Notes: a model not told the origin generated them from the sequence alone. DNA of 64,000 nt from Pseudanabaena sp. Chao 1811 (GCF_027942295.1 NZ_CP101416.1:682001-746000), one strand, 5' to 3'. Numbered from the stretch's first letter, positions 36,137-44,680 are shown. Made by a program: numbers and translations.

Positions 36137-37657
36137 TCACAATTTTTCTCTACTTTGACAGCATATCTCTAGGCGATAAAGCACTATATCCACTAAGTTA
36201 AAACCTTCCCAAAAAAATAGGCTCGGCAAATGTCCGCGTGGAGCTGCGATCGCAAAGATCAGATTTTCATATTTGCGCCAGACCTTTGGGGACAAGCCGA
36301 GATTGAGCCATTTGGGTCTGCGCCATCCGACGCGATCGCTAAACTTCTCATAGATATTCGCAAATTCCCAATAGGTAGATTCTTCATAGGTTAATCTTCC
36401 TCCCAGACTCTTCCAAATTTGTTTTTGAGTGCTCCATCCAAAGTGCTGATTACTAAACTCCATCCATGCCTGATCGATCGCGATCCAAATATCACAGGCA
36501 ATATTATCGATATCATCGGCAGTAAGTTCGGCGATTTTATGTTTATCAGCAAGTTCCAAAATGATTTTATTTGTAAGGCGATCGCCTTCTTGCCATTGCC
36601 CTAAACTGAGCAATTCTTGAAGTTGTTTAATTTGAGCATAGGCTTGGGAATAACTTTGAATATAGGAACTAGAACGAGGAGAGATCGCACTAACTGAAGA
36701 TAGATTTAAAGATCGCAAATCTTGCAATACCTCATTAGCGGAACGATAACGATTGGCAATTGCTCTGGCTAAAAGGCGATCGAGAATATTTGCCAAATGG
36801 CTAGAAATCGGAGCCTGTAACTTTTCGCGCCAAATCCAGCGATCGCTAACATCGTCATACAGATCAAAAGGCGAAATCCCTGTTAATAAATGAATACAAG
36901 TCACTCCCAAACTATAAAGATCACTTTGAGGCACAGCCTTGCCCCTCGCTTGTTCAGGAGCCACATATTCCGCACTCCCGATTAGAGTCCCTGTGCGGCT
37001 CGCAGTATCCGTAGTAAGAGCTTTAGCTGCACCGAAATCGACTAGGACAAAATTGGTAATTGGGGATTGGTAATTGGGGATTGGTAATTGGGGATTGGTA
37101 ATTGGGGATTGGATTTTTCTTTTTTTCTTTTTTTCTTTTTTCTTTTTCCTGACTATATTGTCTGGCTTGATATCACGATGGATGACTTGGCGATCGTGGA
37201 TAAATTGGAGAACGGGGAGAATATCTGCTAGGAGTTGATAAATCTTGGCTTCACTGAATATGCCTTGACTCTGCAACTCGTTATAAAGATTTTCGCCTTC
37301 GATGAGTTCTTGCACCAAATAGAGACATCCCTCTTCTTCAAAGTAAGCGATTAATTCGGGGATTTGCGGGTGTGAACCGAGTGATTTGAGTTGAGAAGCT
37401 TCACTTTCAAATAGGGCGATCGCTTTTTCCATTAACTGTGGCTCTCGAAATTGCGGCAAAAATTGCTTGATCGCGCAGGGTTGCCCCAATCGTCCGAGAT
37501 CGACTGCGCGAAAAGTCCGTCCCATTCCGCCCTGCCCAATTAAAGCGATCGCCTCGTATAAACCCTTAAGTTGCAAATTTTTACCGCAATTCATGCAAAA
37601 TCTACATCCTTCAGGATTGTTCGGCTTCTGACAGCTAGGGTTGAGGCAGTAGGGCAT
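36137..37657 (-). CDS. Ser/Thr protein kinase fused to a GUN4 domain
   Basis: 506 residues. A zinc ribbon (C4, C9, C18, C21, C24) leads into a Hanks-type kinase: GQGGMG near 41-46, AIKQFLP, IHRDIKPDN at 159-167, DFGAA at 207. Between HRD and DFG lies an insert of about 33 residues: a Lys/Glu/Arg run then PITNPQLPIPNYQ. The C-terminal 150 residues match GUN4, the tetrapyrrole-binding regulator of Mg-chelatase (FGWSTQKQIW near the typical FGFSVQ motif). Kinase-GUN4 fusions are known in cyanobacteria. Substrates are unknown. Confidence 0.9.
   Translation of the reverse strand: MPYCLNPSCQKPNNPEGCRFCMNCGKNLQLKGLYEAIALIGQGGMGRTFRAVDLGRLGQPCAIKQFLPQFREPQLMEKAIALFESEASQLKSLGSHPQIPELIAYFEEEGCLYLVQELIEGENLYNELQSQGIFSEAKIYQLLADILPVLQFIHDRQVIHRDIKPDNIVRKKKKEKKKKRKIQSPITNPQLPIPNYQSPITNFVLVDFGAAKALTTDTASRTGTLIGSAEYVAPEQARGKAVPQSDLYSLGVTCIHLLTGISPFDLYDDVSDRWIWREKLQAPISSHLANILDRLLARAIANRYRSANEVLQDLRSLNLSSVSAISPRSSSYIQSYSQAYAQIKQLQELLSLGQWQEGDRLTNKIILELADKHKIAELTADDIDNIACDIWIAIDQAWMEFSNQHFGWSTQKQIWKSLGGRLTYEESTYWEFANIYEKFSDRVGWRRPKWLNLGLSPKVWRKYENLIFAIAAPRGHLPSLFFWEGFNLVDIVLYRLEICCQSREKL
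37052..37112. repeat. Heptanucleotide tandem repeat inside the kinase gene
   Basis: Alternating heptamers ATTGGTA and ATTGGGG, four of each plus five bases, form the DNA of the PITN/PIPNYQ insert. On the other strand the units read TACCAAT and CCCCAAT, resembling the cyanobacterial short tandemly repeated repetitive (STRR) heptamers. An adjoining T-rich tract encodes the Lys-rich run. It is in frame within the kinase domain. Confidence 0.85.
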
Positions 37658-37672
37658 ATTTCCGACGGTAGA

Positions 37673-37690
37673 TTTACATTTGTTTACAGA
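37673..37690 (+). promoter_or_regulatory. HLR1 (RpaB) box upstream of the Hlip gene
   Basis: TTTACATT-TG-TTTACAGA fits the high-light regulatory consensus (G/T)TTACA(T/A)(T/A)NN(G/T)TTACA(T/A)(T/A) except in the last two bases. It lies about 24 bp upstream of a TATAAA at 37714-37719, a position expected for RpaB activation of hli genes. Confidence 0.7.
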
Positions 37691-37758
37691 AAATGTAAAG
37701 TTTAGTTAATTAATATAAAGTTAGCAATCACTCAACTTCTGTAGGAAAGCAATTCATC

Positions 37759-38073
37759 ATGGTATCTACACCAACCAAGACCCCAATTAGCGATAACGAT
37801 ACTTCCGAAGCAGTTACCCCAGTCGGTCTTAATGTAAATCCTACAGGGGCAGGCGTATTTGGTTTCAGTAACTTTGCCGAAACTTGGAATGGACGCATGG
37901 CAATGATCGGCTTAGTCGCTGGTTTTGCGAATGAGGTAATTACAGGTAAAGGTATTCTTGCCCAAGTCGGCATCACAGGCGGCATCAGCGTTTTGTTTGC
38001 CTTATTTTTCACTGGTTTTACCATCGCTACATTGCTCGGCTATTACACAGTAAAAGCAACTAAAAACTCCTAG
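37759..38073 (+). CDS. High-light-inducible chlorophyll-binding protein (Hlip)
   Basis: 104 residues. An N-terminal soluble stretch is followed by the chlorophyll-binding motif ETWNGRMAMIGLVAGFANE, the ExxNxRxAMxG signature of the Lhc-like family, and a second hydrophobic segment (SVLFALFFTGFTIATLLGYY). Hlips bind chlorophyll and carotenoid and protect during chlorophyll synthesis and photosystem II assembly. The length exceeds the classic 50-70 residues. A HLR1 box lies upstream and a strong terminator follows. Confidence 0.92.
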   Translation: MVSTPTKTPISDNDTSEAVTPVGLNVNPTGAGVFGFSNFAETWNGRMAMIGLVAGFANEVITGKGILAQVGITGGISVLFALFFTGFTIATLLGYYTVKATKNS

Positions 38074-38074
38074 A

Positions 38075-38117
38075 ACCCATAAAAAAAGTGGTGCTTCGCA
38101 CCACTTTTTTTATGGGT
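38075..38117 (+). terminator. Terminator of the Hlip gene
   Basis: A perfect 20-bp stem (ACCCATAAAAAAAGTGGTGC at 38075-38094) with the 3-base loop TTC and a T-run in the right arm. Confidence 0.9.
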
Positions 38118-38136
38118 TTTTTATTGGTATAATTTT

Positions 38137-38151
38137 TGAAAACGATTATCA
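38137..38151 (+). promoter_or_regulatory. Zur/Fur-like operator
   Basis: TGAAAACGATTATCA, close to the palindromic zinc-uptake-regulator box TGAAAACGATTTTCA, lies just downstream of a TATAAT at 38128-38133 and 15 bp before the ABC ATPase start. Repression by a FUR-family regulator is inferred. Confidence 0.7.
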
Positions 38152-38166
38152 TTTTTTGAGCAATCT

Positions 38167-38913
38167 ATGCTTGAAGTGCAAAACCTATCTGTGAAATATC
38201 GCGAAGTGACCGCACTATCGAATATTTCCTTTAGCCTTAGTTCTGGTTCATTAGTGGGGTTGATCGGGGCTAATGGCGCAGGTAAAAGCACCTTACTCAA
38301 AGCAATGCTGGAATTGATTCCTGCTCAAAGCGGTCAGATTTTTTATCACGAACGTCCTCTGAAGCAGCAACGTCACAAAGTTGCCTATCTGCCACAGCGA
38401 TCGCAAATTGATTGGGACTATCCTGTGACCGTGTGGAATGTGGTGATGATGTCACGGACGATGCACAGTGGTTGGTTTGGTCTGACAAGTCGCCAATCTC
38501 AAGAAATTGTCAAAGCTGCTTTAGAACGAGTCGAGCTTTACGATTTACGCGATCGCCCGATTAAAAATCTTTCAGGTGGGCAGCAGCAACGGGTATTTTT
38601 AGCGCGAGCCTTGGCGCAACAGGCAGATATTTTGTTATTGGATGAGCCTTTGACTGCCGTTGATAAAAAGACCGAGGCGTTAATGTGGCAAATTTACAAC
38701 GAGTTAAGACAAGAGGGCAAAACTTTACTGATTAGCTGTCATGAATGGGGTAATACCCTCGATCGCTACGATCAGTTGTTATTACTCAATCGTCATTTAG
38801 TCGCCAGTGGTACACCTCGACAGGTTCTAACTCCAGAAAACATTCAGAGTGCCTATGGCGGCGCGATCGCACCCAGCACTCATGATCACTCTGAAGAATT
38901 ACTGTTTTGCTAA
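38167..38913 (+). CDS. Metal ABC transporter ATP-binding protein (ZnuC-like)
   Basis: 248 residues with Walker A GANGAGKST, Q-loop LPQRSQ, signature LSGGQQQR, Walker B ILLLDEPL and the switch His in SCHEWG. The family pattern (AYLPQRSQIDWDYPVTVWNVV) places it with the Zn/Mn ABC group. A Zur-like box upstream points to zinc. The permease and binding protein are not adjacent, so it is an orphan ATPase that would work with subunits encoded elsewhere. Confidence 0.88.
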   Translation: MLEVQNLSVKYREVTALSNISFSLSSGSLVGLIGANGAGKSTLLKAMLELIPAQSGQIFYHERPLKQQRHKVAYLPQRSQIDWDYPVTVWNVVMMSRTMHSGWFGLTSRQSQEIVKAALERVELYDLRDRPIKNLSGGQQQRVFLARALAQQADILLLDEPLTAVDKKTEALMWQIYNELRQEGKTLLISCHEWGNTLDRYDQLLLLNRHLVASGTPRQVLTPENIQSAYGGAIAPSTHDHSEELLFC

Positions 38914-38923
38914 TCAAAAACTA

Positions 38924-39038
38924 TAGCTGTCGTCACTTATGTTAGTACAAAATCAAAAACCAAGAAGAGAAAGGCGGCGCGAAGCGCCGCCTTTCTCTTC
39001 TTGGTTTTTATGTCCTGATACACTTGGCGACAGCTATA
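38924..39038. repeat. MITE-like element with TATAGCTGTCG ends
   Basis: The inverted ends TATAGCTGTCG (about 38924-38935 and 39028-39038) flank a perfect 26-bp hairpin (38955-38980/38984-39009) with the 3-base loop GAA. It lies directly after the ABC ATPase gene. It is probably a non-autonomous repeat that also acts as terminator. Confidence 0.75.
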
Positions 39039-39039
39039 A

Positions 39040-39074
39040 AAGAGAGTTGTCGCGCTTTGCGCGACAACTCTCTT
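39040..39074. terminator. Terminator of the pentapeptide gene
   Basis: A perfect 16-bp stem (AAGAGAGTTGTCGCGC) with the 3-base loop TTT, just beyond the stop of the minus-strand pentapeptide gene. Confidence 0.75.
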
Positions 39075-39080
39075 CATGCA

Positions 39081-39941
39081 CTACCAAACGTCAGGTAAAA
39101 TCGCATCCTGAAAATCAGTAGTTTCAGTGTTTGCACCAGTAAAATTAGTTTTGCTGAGATTAGAGCTAGTAAACTCAGCACGATTGAGATCGGCACGACT
39201 CAAATCTGCACCAATAAAATAGGCTTCACTACAATTTGTGCCACGCAGATCTGCACCCATGAGATCGCATCCACAGAGATTTGCGCGGTAGAGATTCGCC
39301 CCAATCAAATTCGCCCGACAGAGATTTGACTCACTGAGATCAATATCTACTAAGGTTGCACCGATTAAATCCGTACCAACTAGAGCAGCAACATTGAGAT
39401 TACTATGGGACAGATCCGCCTCGCTCAAGTTTGCCCTGCTAAAATCAGTTCCCGCTAAATTAGCTTCACGTAACTCCGCACGACTTAAATTTGCCCCAAT
39501 AAGCGTTGCCCCAATCATACTCACCCCATTTAAGCTCGACATATTGAGCTTAGCAGTTGATAGATCAGCGCGATCGAGCTTAGCTAGACGCAGATTTGAG
39601 CCACGCAGATCTGCACCACTTAAGTTTGCGTTACTGAGATTAGCTTCACTGAGACAAATCATACTGAGATGTGATGAGCTAAGATTTGAACCACTCAAAT
39701 CTATACCCCTCAGATTTGCCATACTCAAGTCGGCTCCCCGTAGATTAGCTGAGGACAAATTCACCTCCCGCAGTTTTGCCCCACGCAGGTTCGCCATACT
39801 GAGATCAATACCAGATAGGTCAACGCCTTCCAACTGAATTTCGCTAAGATCAACACCACGAATATCAGGATGGGATTCCCGCCACCTGTTCCAGCTATTT
39901 ACGCCTTGATTCAGCAGTTTTACAAATTCGTCGATCGCCAC
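39081..39941 (-). CDS. Pentapeptide repeat protein
   Basis: 286 residues, of which about residues 30-275 are A(D/N)LxX pentapeptide repeats (GADLRGSNLRLAKLDRADLS-type), forming a right-handed quadrilateral beta-helix. The first 25 residues (VKLLNQGVNSWNRWRESHP) form the usual cap found in cyanobacterial members. No signal peptide is seen, so it is cytoplasmic. Function is generally unknown; some members bind DNA gyrase. Confidence 0.92.
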   Translation of the reverse strand: MAIDEFVKLLNQGVNSWNRWRESHPDIRGVDLSEIQLEGVDLSGIDLSMANLRGAKLREVNLSSANLRGADLSMANLRGIDLSGSNLSSSHLSMICLSEANLSNANLSGADLRGSNLRLAKLDRADLSTAKLNMSSLNGVSMIGATLIGANLSRAELREANLAGTDFSRANLSEADLSHSNLNVAALVGTDLIGATLVDIDLSESNLCRANLIGANLYRANLCGCDLMGADLRGTNCSEAYFIGADLSRADLNRAEFTSSNLSKTNFTGANTETTDFQDAILPDVW

Positions 39942-40204
39942 AGTTAATCTTTACTCGCAAAGAAATTTAGTAAACTCTAATTCATATAAAGCATAGCGCT
40001 GATCGTAATTTTCAAGTTATCGGCAACAACTCGCAAATCACAAAAGCTATATTTATATCTTCCTATGATTTTTACATCACGCATTAATAATGTATAGCAA
40101 TGCTTGAACAAGGATTGCTAGCTGCACTCAGGCATTGCGATAAAAAACCATCTAGTGTGTGTCTCCGCCGCAGGCGGAGACACAATCCTCTGCTTGAAAA
40201 GCGC
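39942..40204. other. Intergenic region with a GTGTCTCCGCC hairpin
   Basis: No gene. A 12-bp perfect stem (40158-40169/40173-40184, loop GCA) with CACAATCCTCT and AAAGCGCTATATA flanks is a member of the GTGTCCCCGCC repeat family. Confidence 0.65.
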
Positions 40205-40286
40205 TATATAAGTAGCTAGGCATAATTAAACCCAAAGCTGTGGCGCACGCTGTGCGTGCGCCACAGCTTTTAGGGTTTTATATTTA
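40205..40286. repeat. MITE-like hairpin element (left part), interrupted by IS982
   Basis: The left end TATAAGTAGCTAGGCATAAT and a perfect 17-bp hairpin (40234-40250/40254-40270, loop TGT) are followed by the IS982 target TATTTA. The right end, TTAATTGCGCCAGCTACTTATA, resumes after the IS at 41194-41216. The ends are imperfect inverted repeats. An uninterrupted relative lies at 43040-43145. Confidence 0.75.
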
Positions 40287-41193
40287 ACCCAAGTTGCTAC
40301 CTATGGTAACAAGAAAAAAATGCTGCTACAAAGGACAAAAGCCGAGTAACAGCAAGAAAAATGAATGATGAAATTGTAGCGATTTATTGCCTCTGTGACG
40401 ATATTCTCCGAGCGATGAATCATCAAGGTGATATACAGCAACAGATGAGTGATGCCGAAGTAATGACTACAGCTATAGTTGCAGTTGTATATTTTTGTGG
40501 AAATTTCGAGAAGGCAAGAAAACAGCTGTCAGAGTCACAATACATGCCAAATATGCTGAGTCGGAGTCGGTTCAATCGCAGACTCTATAGAGTTGAACCG
40601 ATGCTATTGATGTTGTTTGAAGCTTTGGGACAAGCATGGAAACAACTGAACACCGAATCGGTTTACAGCATTGATAGTTTTCCGATCCCCGTTTGTGACA
40701 ATATCCGCATACCAAGGTCAAAAATCTATGATGGAAATGAAGAGTATCGAGGCTATCAAGCCAGCAAGAAACGGTACTTTTACGGTATTAAAATTCATTT
40801 GATGGCTACGGAGTCGGGAGAACCTGTGGAGTTTTTTCTAACTTCAGGCTCATTTGCTGATGTTAGAGGGTTGAAAGTATTTCCATTTGCTTTACCTGAA
40901 GGCTCTGTAGTCTATGCAGATAAAGCTTACAACGATTATGAAGTGGAAGATTTATTGCTTGAAGCCGAGAATATCCAGCTCTCAGCTATGCGAAAACGCA
41001 ATTCAAAACGACCTGTACCTGCCTATGTTCAATTTCTCCAGCACCATAAGCGCAAAGTAATTGAAACCACTGGCAGTTTGATATCACAATTTTTACCTAA
41101 ATCGATTCATGCTGTTACTGCCAAGGGATTTGAGCTTAAAGTCATGCTCTTTGTCCTTGCTCTTAGCGTTAATCTATGGGTAGCAACTTAGGT
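40287..41193 (+). mobile_element. IS982-family insertion sequence
   Basis: A 907-bp element with imperfect terminal inverted repeats (ACCCAAGTTGCTACCT left; ACCTAAGTTGCTACCC right, read inward) and a 6-bp target duplication TATTTA at 40281-40286 and 41194-41199. It contains one intact transposase. The related MITE at 13388-13529 shares its ends. Confidence 0.95.
40361..41191 (+). CDS. IS982-family transposase
   Basis: 276 residues, full length. Family landmarks are the N-terminal MSDAEVMTTAIVAVVYFCGNFEKARK, YSIDSFPIPVCDNIRIPRSK (first Asp), KRYFYGIKIHLMATESGEPVEF, and VVYADKAYNDYEVEDLL (second Asp). No frameshift is seen. Its stop codon lies inside the right terminal repeat. Confidence 0.95.
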   Translation: MNDEIVAIYCLCDDILRAMNHQGDIQQQMSDAEVMTTAIVAVVYFCGNFEKARKQLSESQYMPNMLSRSRFNRRLYRVEPMLLMLFEALGQAWKQLNTESVYSIDSFPIPVCDNIRIPRSKIYDGNEEYRGYQASKKRYFYGIKIHLMATESGEPVEFFLTSGSFADVRGLKVFPFALPEGSVVYADKAYNDYEVEDLLLEAENIQLSAMRKRNSKRPVPAYVQFLQHHKRKVIETTGSLISQFLPKSIHAVTAKGFELKVMLFVLALSVNLWVAT

Positions 41194-41224
41194 TATTTAA
41201 TTGCGCCAGCTACTTATAGGTTAA

Positions 41225-42976
41225 TTAATACTTACGTTCTTGGGGGGTGAAGCGATCGCGATCAAGGGTTTGTAAGCTCATATCAACAGGGCGATTGCTA
41301 GTTTTTACCTTACCATCTTCTAAATAACCAAGGGTATGTTTGAGGTAATTGACATCATCGCGTTGAGGATAGTCTTCGCGAGAATGAGCACCACGACTTT
41401 CTTGGCGAGATAACGCGCTAGACATAATAATTTCGCCAACGGTAAGTAAACTCTTTAATTCGATCGCCTGCATCAGTTCCATATTAAAAACCGAGCTGCG
41501 ATCATCAATGAGCAAATCATGTTCGTAGCGATCACGAATAGTTTGTAATTTCTGTAAGCCATCCTTTAAACGCTGATCATCACGAAAAATGCCACAATGC
41601 TCGGTCATCGTGTCTTGCAATTGTTGACGAATATCAGCAATGCGGGATTTACCCTGTTTTGCTAACATTTGCTTGATCTTGGCGTTAGCATCGATTAGAT
41701 AGGGGCGCGACACCAGTTTGGGCATGGGGCGATCGCTGACATAGGCTCCCAATTTTTCACCCGCACGTTTACCAAAGACTACACATTCCAACAGCGAATT
41801 TGCCCCCAGACGATTTGCGCCATGCACAGATACACAGGCGGTTTCACCTGCGGCAAAAAATCCTGCGATCGGCTGACTATCAACACCAAGCACTTGACAA
41901 TCAATATTCGTAGGAATGCCTCCCATCGAATAATGGGCAGTAGGTCGCACAGGTAGAGGATGATCGATACAGTCTACCCCTGCTAACCGCAAACCTTCCT
42001 CGCGCGCAAAGGGAATCCTACTCAGGATTTTTTCTTTTCCCAAATGCCGCACATCTAAATACACATAATTACCACCATTGATGCCCCGCCCTTCCATGAT
42101 TTCACAGGCAATATTGCGCGAGGTAATATCACGGGGCGAGAGTTCCATGCGATTTTTGCTGATCGGATAATTCGCCATAAAGCGATCGCCTAAATCATTA
42201 ATTAAGTAAGCTCCCTCACCCCGCACTGCCTCTGAAATCAGCACCCCGACAGGATATAAGCCCGTTGGATGGAACTGTACAAATTCCATATCTTGTAGAG
42301 GTAAGCCAATATTTGCCGTCAAACAGAGACCATCCCCCGTTGAAGCAAGATCATTAGAAGTAGTATTAAAAACTCGCCCATAGCCACCTGTAGCCATTAA
42401 GACTGCCTTTGCTCGAAAGACAGCTACTTCCGAAGTTTCCAAACTATAGGCAACAACTCCCTTTACTTCCCTTCCACTCTCGCCATCTTCATAGATCAAC
42501 TCCATCACGTACCATTCTTGGTAAATCGTGCCACCCAAGCGCCGCAAGTTCATCACTAATTCATGGAGAATCGCGTGACCAGTCTTGTCCGCCGCATAGC
42601 AAGCGCGACTATAGGTATGTCCACCAAAAGGTCTCTGAGCAATGCGTCCATCTTCCGCACGCGAAAAGAGAACTCCTAAATGTTCCAAATCAATAATTAC
42701 TTCAGGAGCCGATTGGGTCAAAACCTGTACCGCATTTTGATCCGCGAGGTAATCGGAACCTTTGATCGTATCGAAGGCATGGGTGAGCCAGTCGTCATTG
42801 TCCACATTTTTGAGTGAGGCGGCGATCCCTCCCTGTGCGGCAACTGAATGAGATCGGATCGGATGCACTTTAGAAATTAATCCCACACTAAGGTTTGGGT
42901 AGTTTTGGGCAACTGAAAGTGCTGCCCTAGAGCCTGCCAGTCCACCACCAATAATTAAGACATCATGCTCGATCAT
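41225..42976 (-). CDS. sdhA: Succinate dehydrogenase/fumarate reductase flavoprotein subunit
   Basis: 583 residues. The FAD-binding GGGLAGSRAALSVAQ, the covalent-flavin region RSHSVAAQGGIAA, QFHPTGLYPVGVLISEAVRGEGA and the C-terminal SRQESRGAHSREDYPQRDD are typical. The enzyme oxidises succinate and feeds electrons to the quinone pool on the thylakoid. No sdhB or membrane subunit is adjacent, as usual in cyanobacteria, where sdh genes are scattered. Confidence 0.93.
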   Translation of the reverse strand: MIEHDVLIIGGGLAGSRAALSVAQNYPNLSVGLISKVHPIRSHSVAAQGGIAASLKNVDNDDWLTHAFDTIKGSDYLADQNAVQVLTQSAPEVIIDLEHLGVLFSRAEDGRIAQRPFGGHTYSRACYAADKTGHAILHELVMNLRRLGGTIYQEWYVMELIYEDGESGREVKGVVAYSLETSEVAVFRAKAVLMATGGYGRVFNTTSNDLASTGDGLCLTANIGLPLQDMEFVQFHPTGLYPVGVLISEAVRGEGAYLINDLGDRFMANYPISKNRMELSPRDITSRNIACEIMEGRGINGGNYVYLDVRHLGKEKILSRIPFAREEGLRLAGVDCIDHPLPVRPTAHYSMGGIPTNIDCQVLGVDSQPIAGFFAAGETACVSVHGANRLGANSLLECVVFGKRAGEKLGAYVSDRPMPKLVSRPYLIDANAKIKQMLAKQGKSRIADIRQQLQDTMTEHCGIFRDDQRLKDGLQKLQTIRDRYEHDLLIDDRSSVFNMELMQAIELKSLLTVGEIIMSSALSRQESRGAHSREDYPQRDDVNYLKHTLGYLEDGKVKTSNRPVDMSLQTLDRDRFTPQERKY

Positions 42977-43498
42977 AAAATTTCTTGAAAAGATGGTTTG
43001 TCTATTTTTACAGTGAACAGAGTTTTTGGAAACAAGACTAAGTAGTTAGGCATAATAAAAAAATAGAACCAAAACCTGTAGCGCACACTGCGAGTGCGCT
43101 ACAGGTTTTGGCTTTTTATATTTAATTGCACCCAGCTACTTAGAGCGAGTTTAGATATCAACATGCCTGCAACATGCTTTATATTGATCGTCTTGTTCGG
43201 TCTTTAGTATGGAGTATGGTTAATTACAGCGATCGCTAACCCACAGAAAACATTCCACGCTTGATGCCCATTTTTTGCTGGTGAGTGCGATGAAACTCAA
43301 TTCAGCGTCTCAATTCAGCATAAAAGCTCAAGCATAAAATCAGCATGGGGTAAAATTGACCAGTGCAATTGCCTCAATCACCAGTGCGATCGCGAGACAA
43401 TTTCTATTAAGATCGAGTTTCTACAATAAATCCAGTTGAGTTATGGTCGCGTAGCGACTAACTCAAAATATTAAACCTTATACGCTCTCAAAACACAA
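42977..43498. other. Intergenic region with a MITE-like hairpin
   Basis: Apart from the hairpin element at 43040-43145 nothing is recognised. HIP1 sites occur near 43230 and 43390. Confidence 0.5.
43040..43145. repeat. MITE-like hairpin element, intact
   Basis: AAGTAGTTAGGCATAATAAA on the left and TTTAATTGCACCCAGCTACTTAG on the right form imperfect inverted ends around a hairpin (stem 43069-43086, apex of 7 bases, right arm 43094-43111). It is related to the element at 40205-41216 and shows the uninterrupted form (TATATTTAATTGC). Confidence 0.75.
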
Positions 43499-44680
43499 AT
43501 GAAGACTTGGCTCAAACCCGCTCAGCGATTAGAAAAACTCCCTCAATATGTTTTTGCCCGCTTAGATGAGTTGAAGTTACGAGCGAAAGAGCAAGGTCTA
43601 GATTTGATCGATTTGGGCATGGGTAATCCCGATGGACCTACGCCTCAGCCTGTCATTGATTCTGCGATCGCTGCTTTACAAAATCCCAAAAATCATGGCT
43701 ATCCCCCTTTTGAAGGCACTGCTAGTTTCCGCCGCGCAATTACAGACTGGTACAAACGTCGTTACAATGTGCAACTTGACTCTGAGGGGGAAGCCTTACC
43801 TTTAATTGGCTCGAAAGAAGGCCTAGGACATTTAGCGATCGCCTATATCGATCCGGGGGATGTGGTGCTTGTGCCTAGCCCTGCCTATCCTGCTCATTTT
43901 CGAGGACCCTTACTCGCAGGTGGCGAAATCTATGAAATGATTCTCACCGCCGAAAATAATTGGTTGATCGACCTTGCGGCAATTCCTGAAGAAGTTGCCC
44001 AACGAGCAAAGGTCATGTATTTCAACTACCCTGCTAACCCCACAGGGGCGATCGCTCCAAGAGAATTCTTTGAAGAAGCCGTTGCCTTTGCCAAGAAGTA
44101 TGAGATCCTTCTAGTCCATGATCTTTGCTATGCCGAACTTGCCTTTGATGGCTATCAGCCCACCAGCTTACTAGAAATCGAAGGCGGAAAAGATGTTGGG
44201 GTCGAGTTTCATACCCTCTCCAAAACCTACAACATGGCTGGCTGGCGTGTCGGCTTTGTCGTTGGTAATCGTCACATCATCCAAGGTTTACGAACTCTCA
44301 AAACTAACCTTGACTACGGTATTTTCTCGGCAATTCAAGTAGCCGCAGAAACAGCATTGCAACTACCTGACCAATATCTAGAAGCAGTCTGCGATCGCTA
44401 CAAAGAGCGCCGTGATTTTCTAATTGCAGGACTGGGAGAACTAGGATGGGATATCCCCAAAACCTATGCCACGATGTATCTCTGGATTCCTGTACCTGCG
44501 GGAATGACCTCCGCCGATTTTGCCCTCAAGGTGTTAGAAAGTACAGGTGTCGTCTTCACCCCCGGTAGTGCCTTTGGTAAAGGGGGTGAAGGCTATGTCA
44601 GAATCAGTTTAATCGCCGATTGTGATCGCTTAGGTGAAGCATTAAATCGCCTCAAGCAAGCAGGCATCAGGTACAAATAG
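43499..44680 (+). CDS. Class I aminotransferase (aspartate/LL-diaminopimelate-type)
   Basis: 393 residues of fold-type I PLP enzymes. IDLGMGNPDGPTPQPVID and FNYPANPTGAIAPREFFEEAV are typical of the AspC/DapL-like group; the PLP lysine is in LSKTYNMAGWRVGF and the C-terminal Arg in YVRISL. The exact substrate (aspartate, alanine or diaminopimelate) cannot be fixed from sequence alone. It lies 79 bp upstream of lgt. Confidence 0.9.
   Translation: MKTWLKPAQRLEKLPQYVFARLDELKLRAKEQGLDLIDLGMGNPDGPTPQPVIDSAIAALQNPKNHGYPPFEGTASFRRAITDWYKRRYNVQLDSEGEALPLIGSKEGLGHLAIAYIDPGDVVLVPSPAYPAHFRGPLLAGGEIYEMILTAENNWLIDLAAIPEEVAQRAKVMYFNYPANPTGAIAPREFFEEAVAFAKKYEILLVHDLCYAELAFDGYQPTSLLEIEGGKDVGVEFHTLSKTYNMAGWRVGFVVGNRHIIQGLRTLKTNLDYGIFSAIQVAAETALQLPDQYLEAVCDRYKERRDFLIAGLGELGWDIPKTYATMYLWIPVPAGMTSADFALKVLESTGVVFTPGSAFGKGGEGYVRISLIADCDRLGEALNRLKQAGIRYK

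Noticed and set aside
37052-37112. Tandem repeats considered as a CRISPR array.
   Set aside because: The units are 7 bases with no spacers and lie within an open kinase frame.
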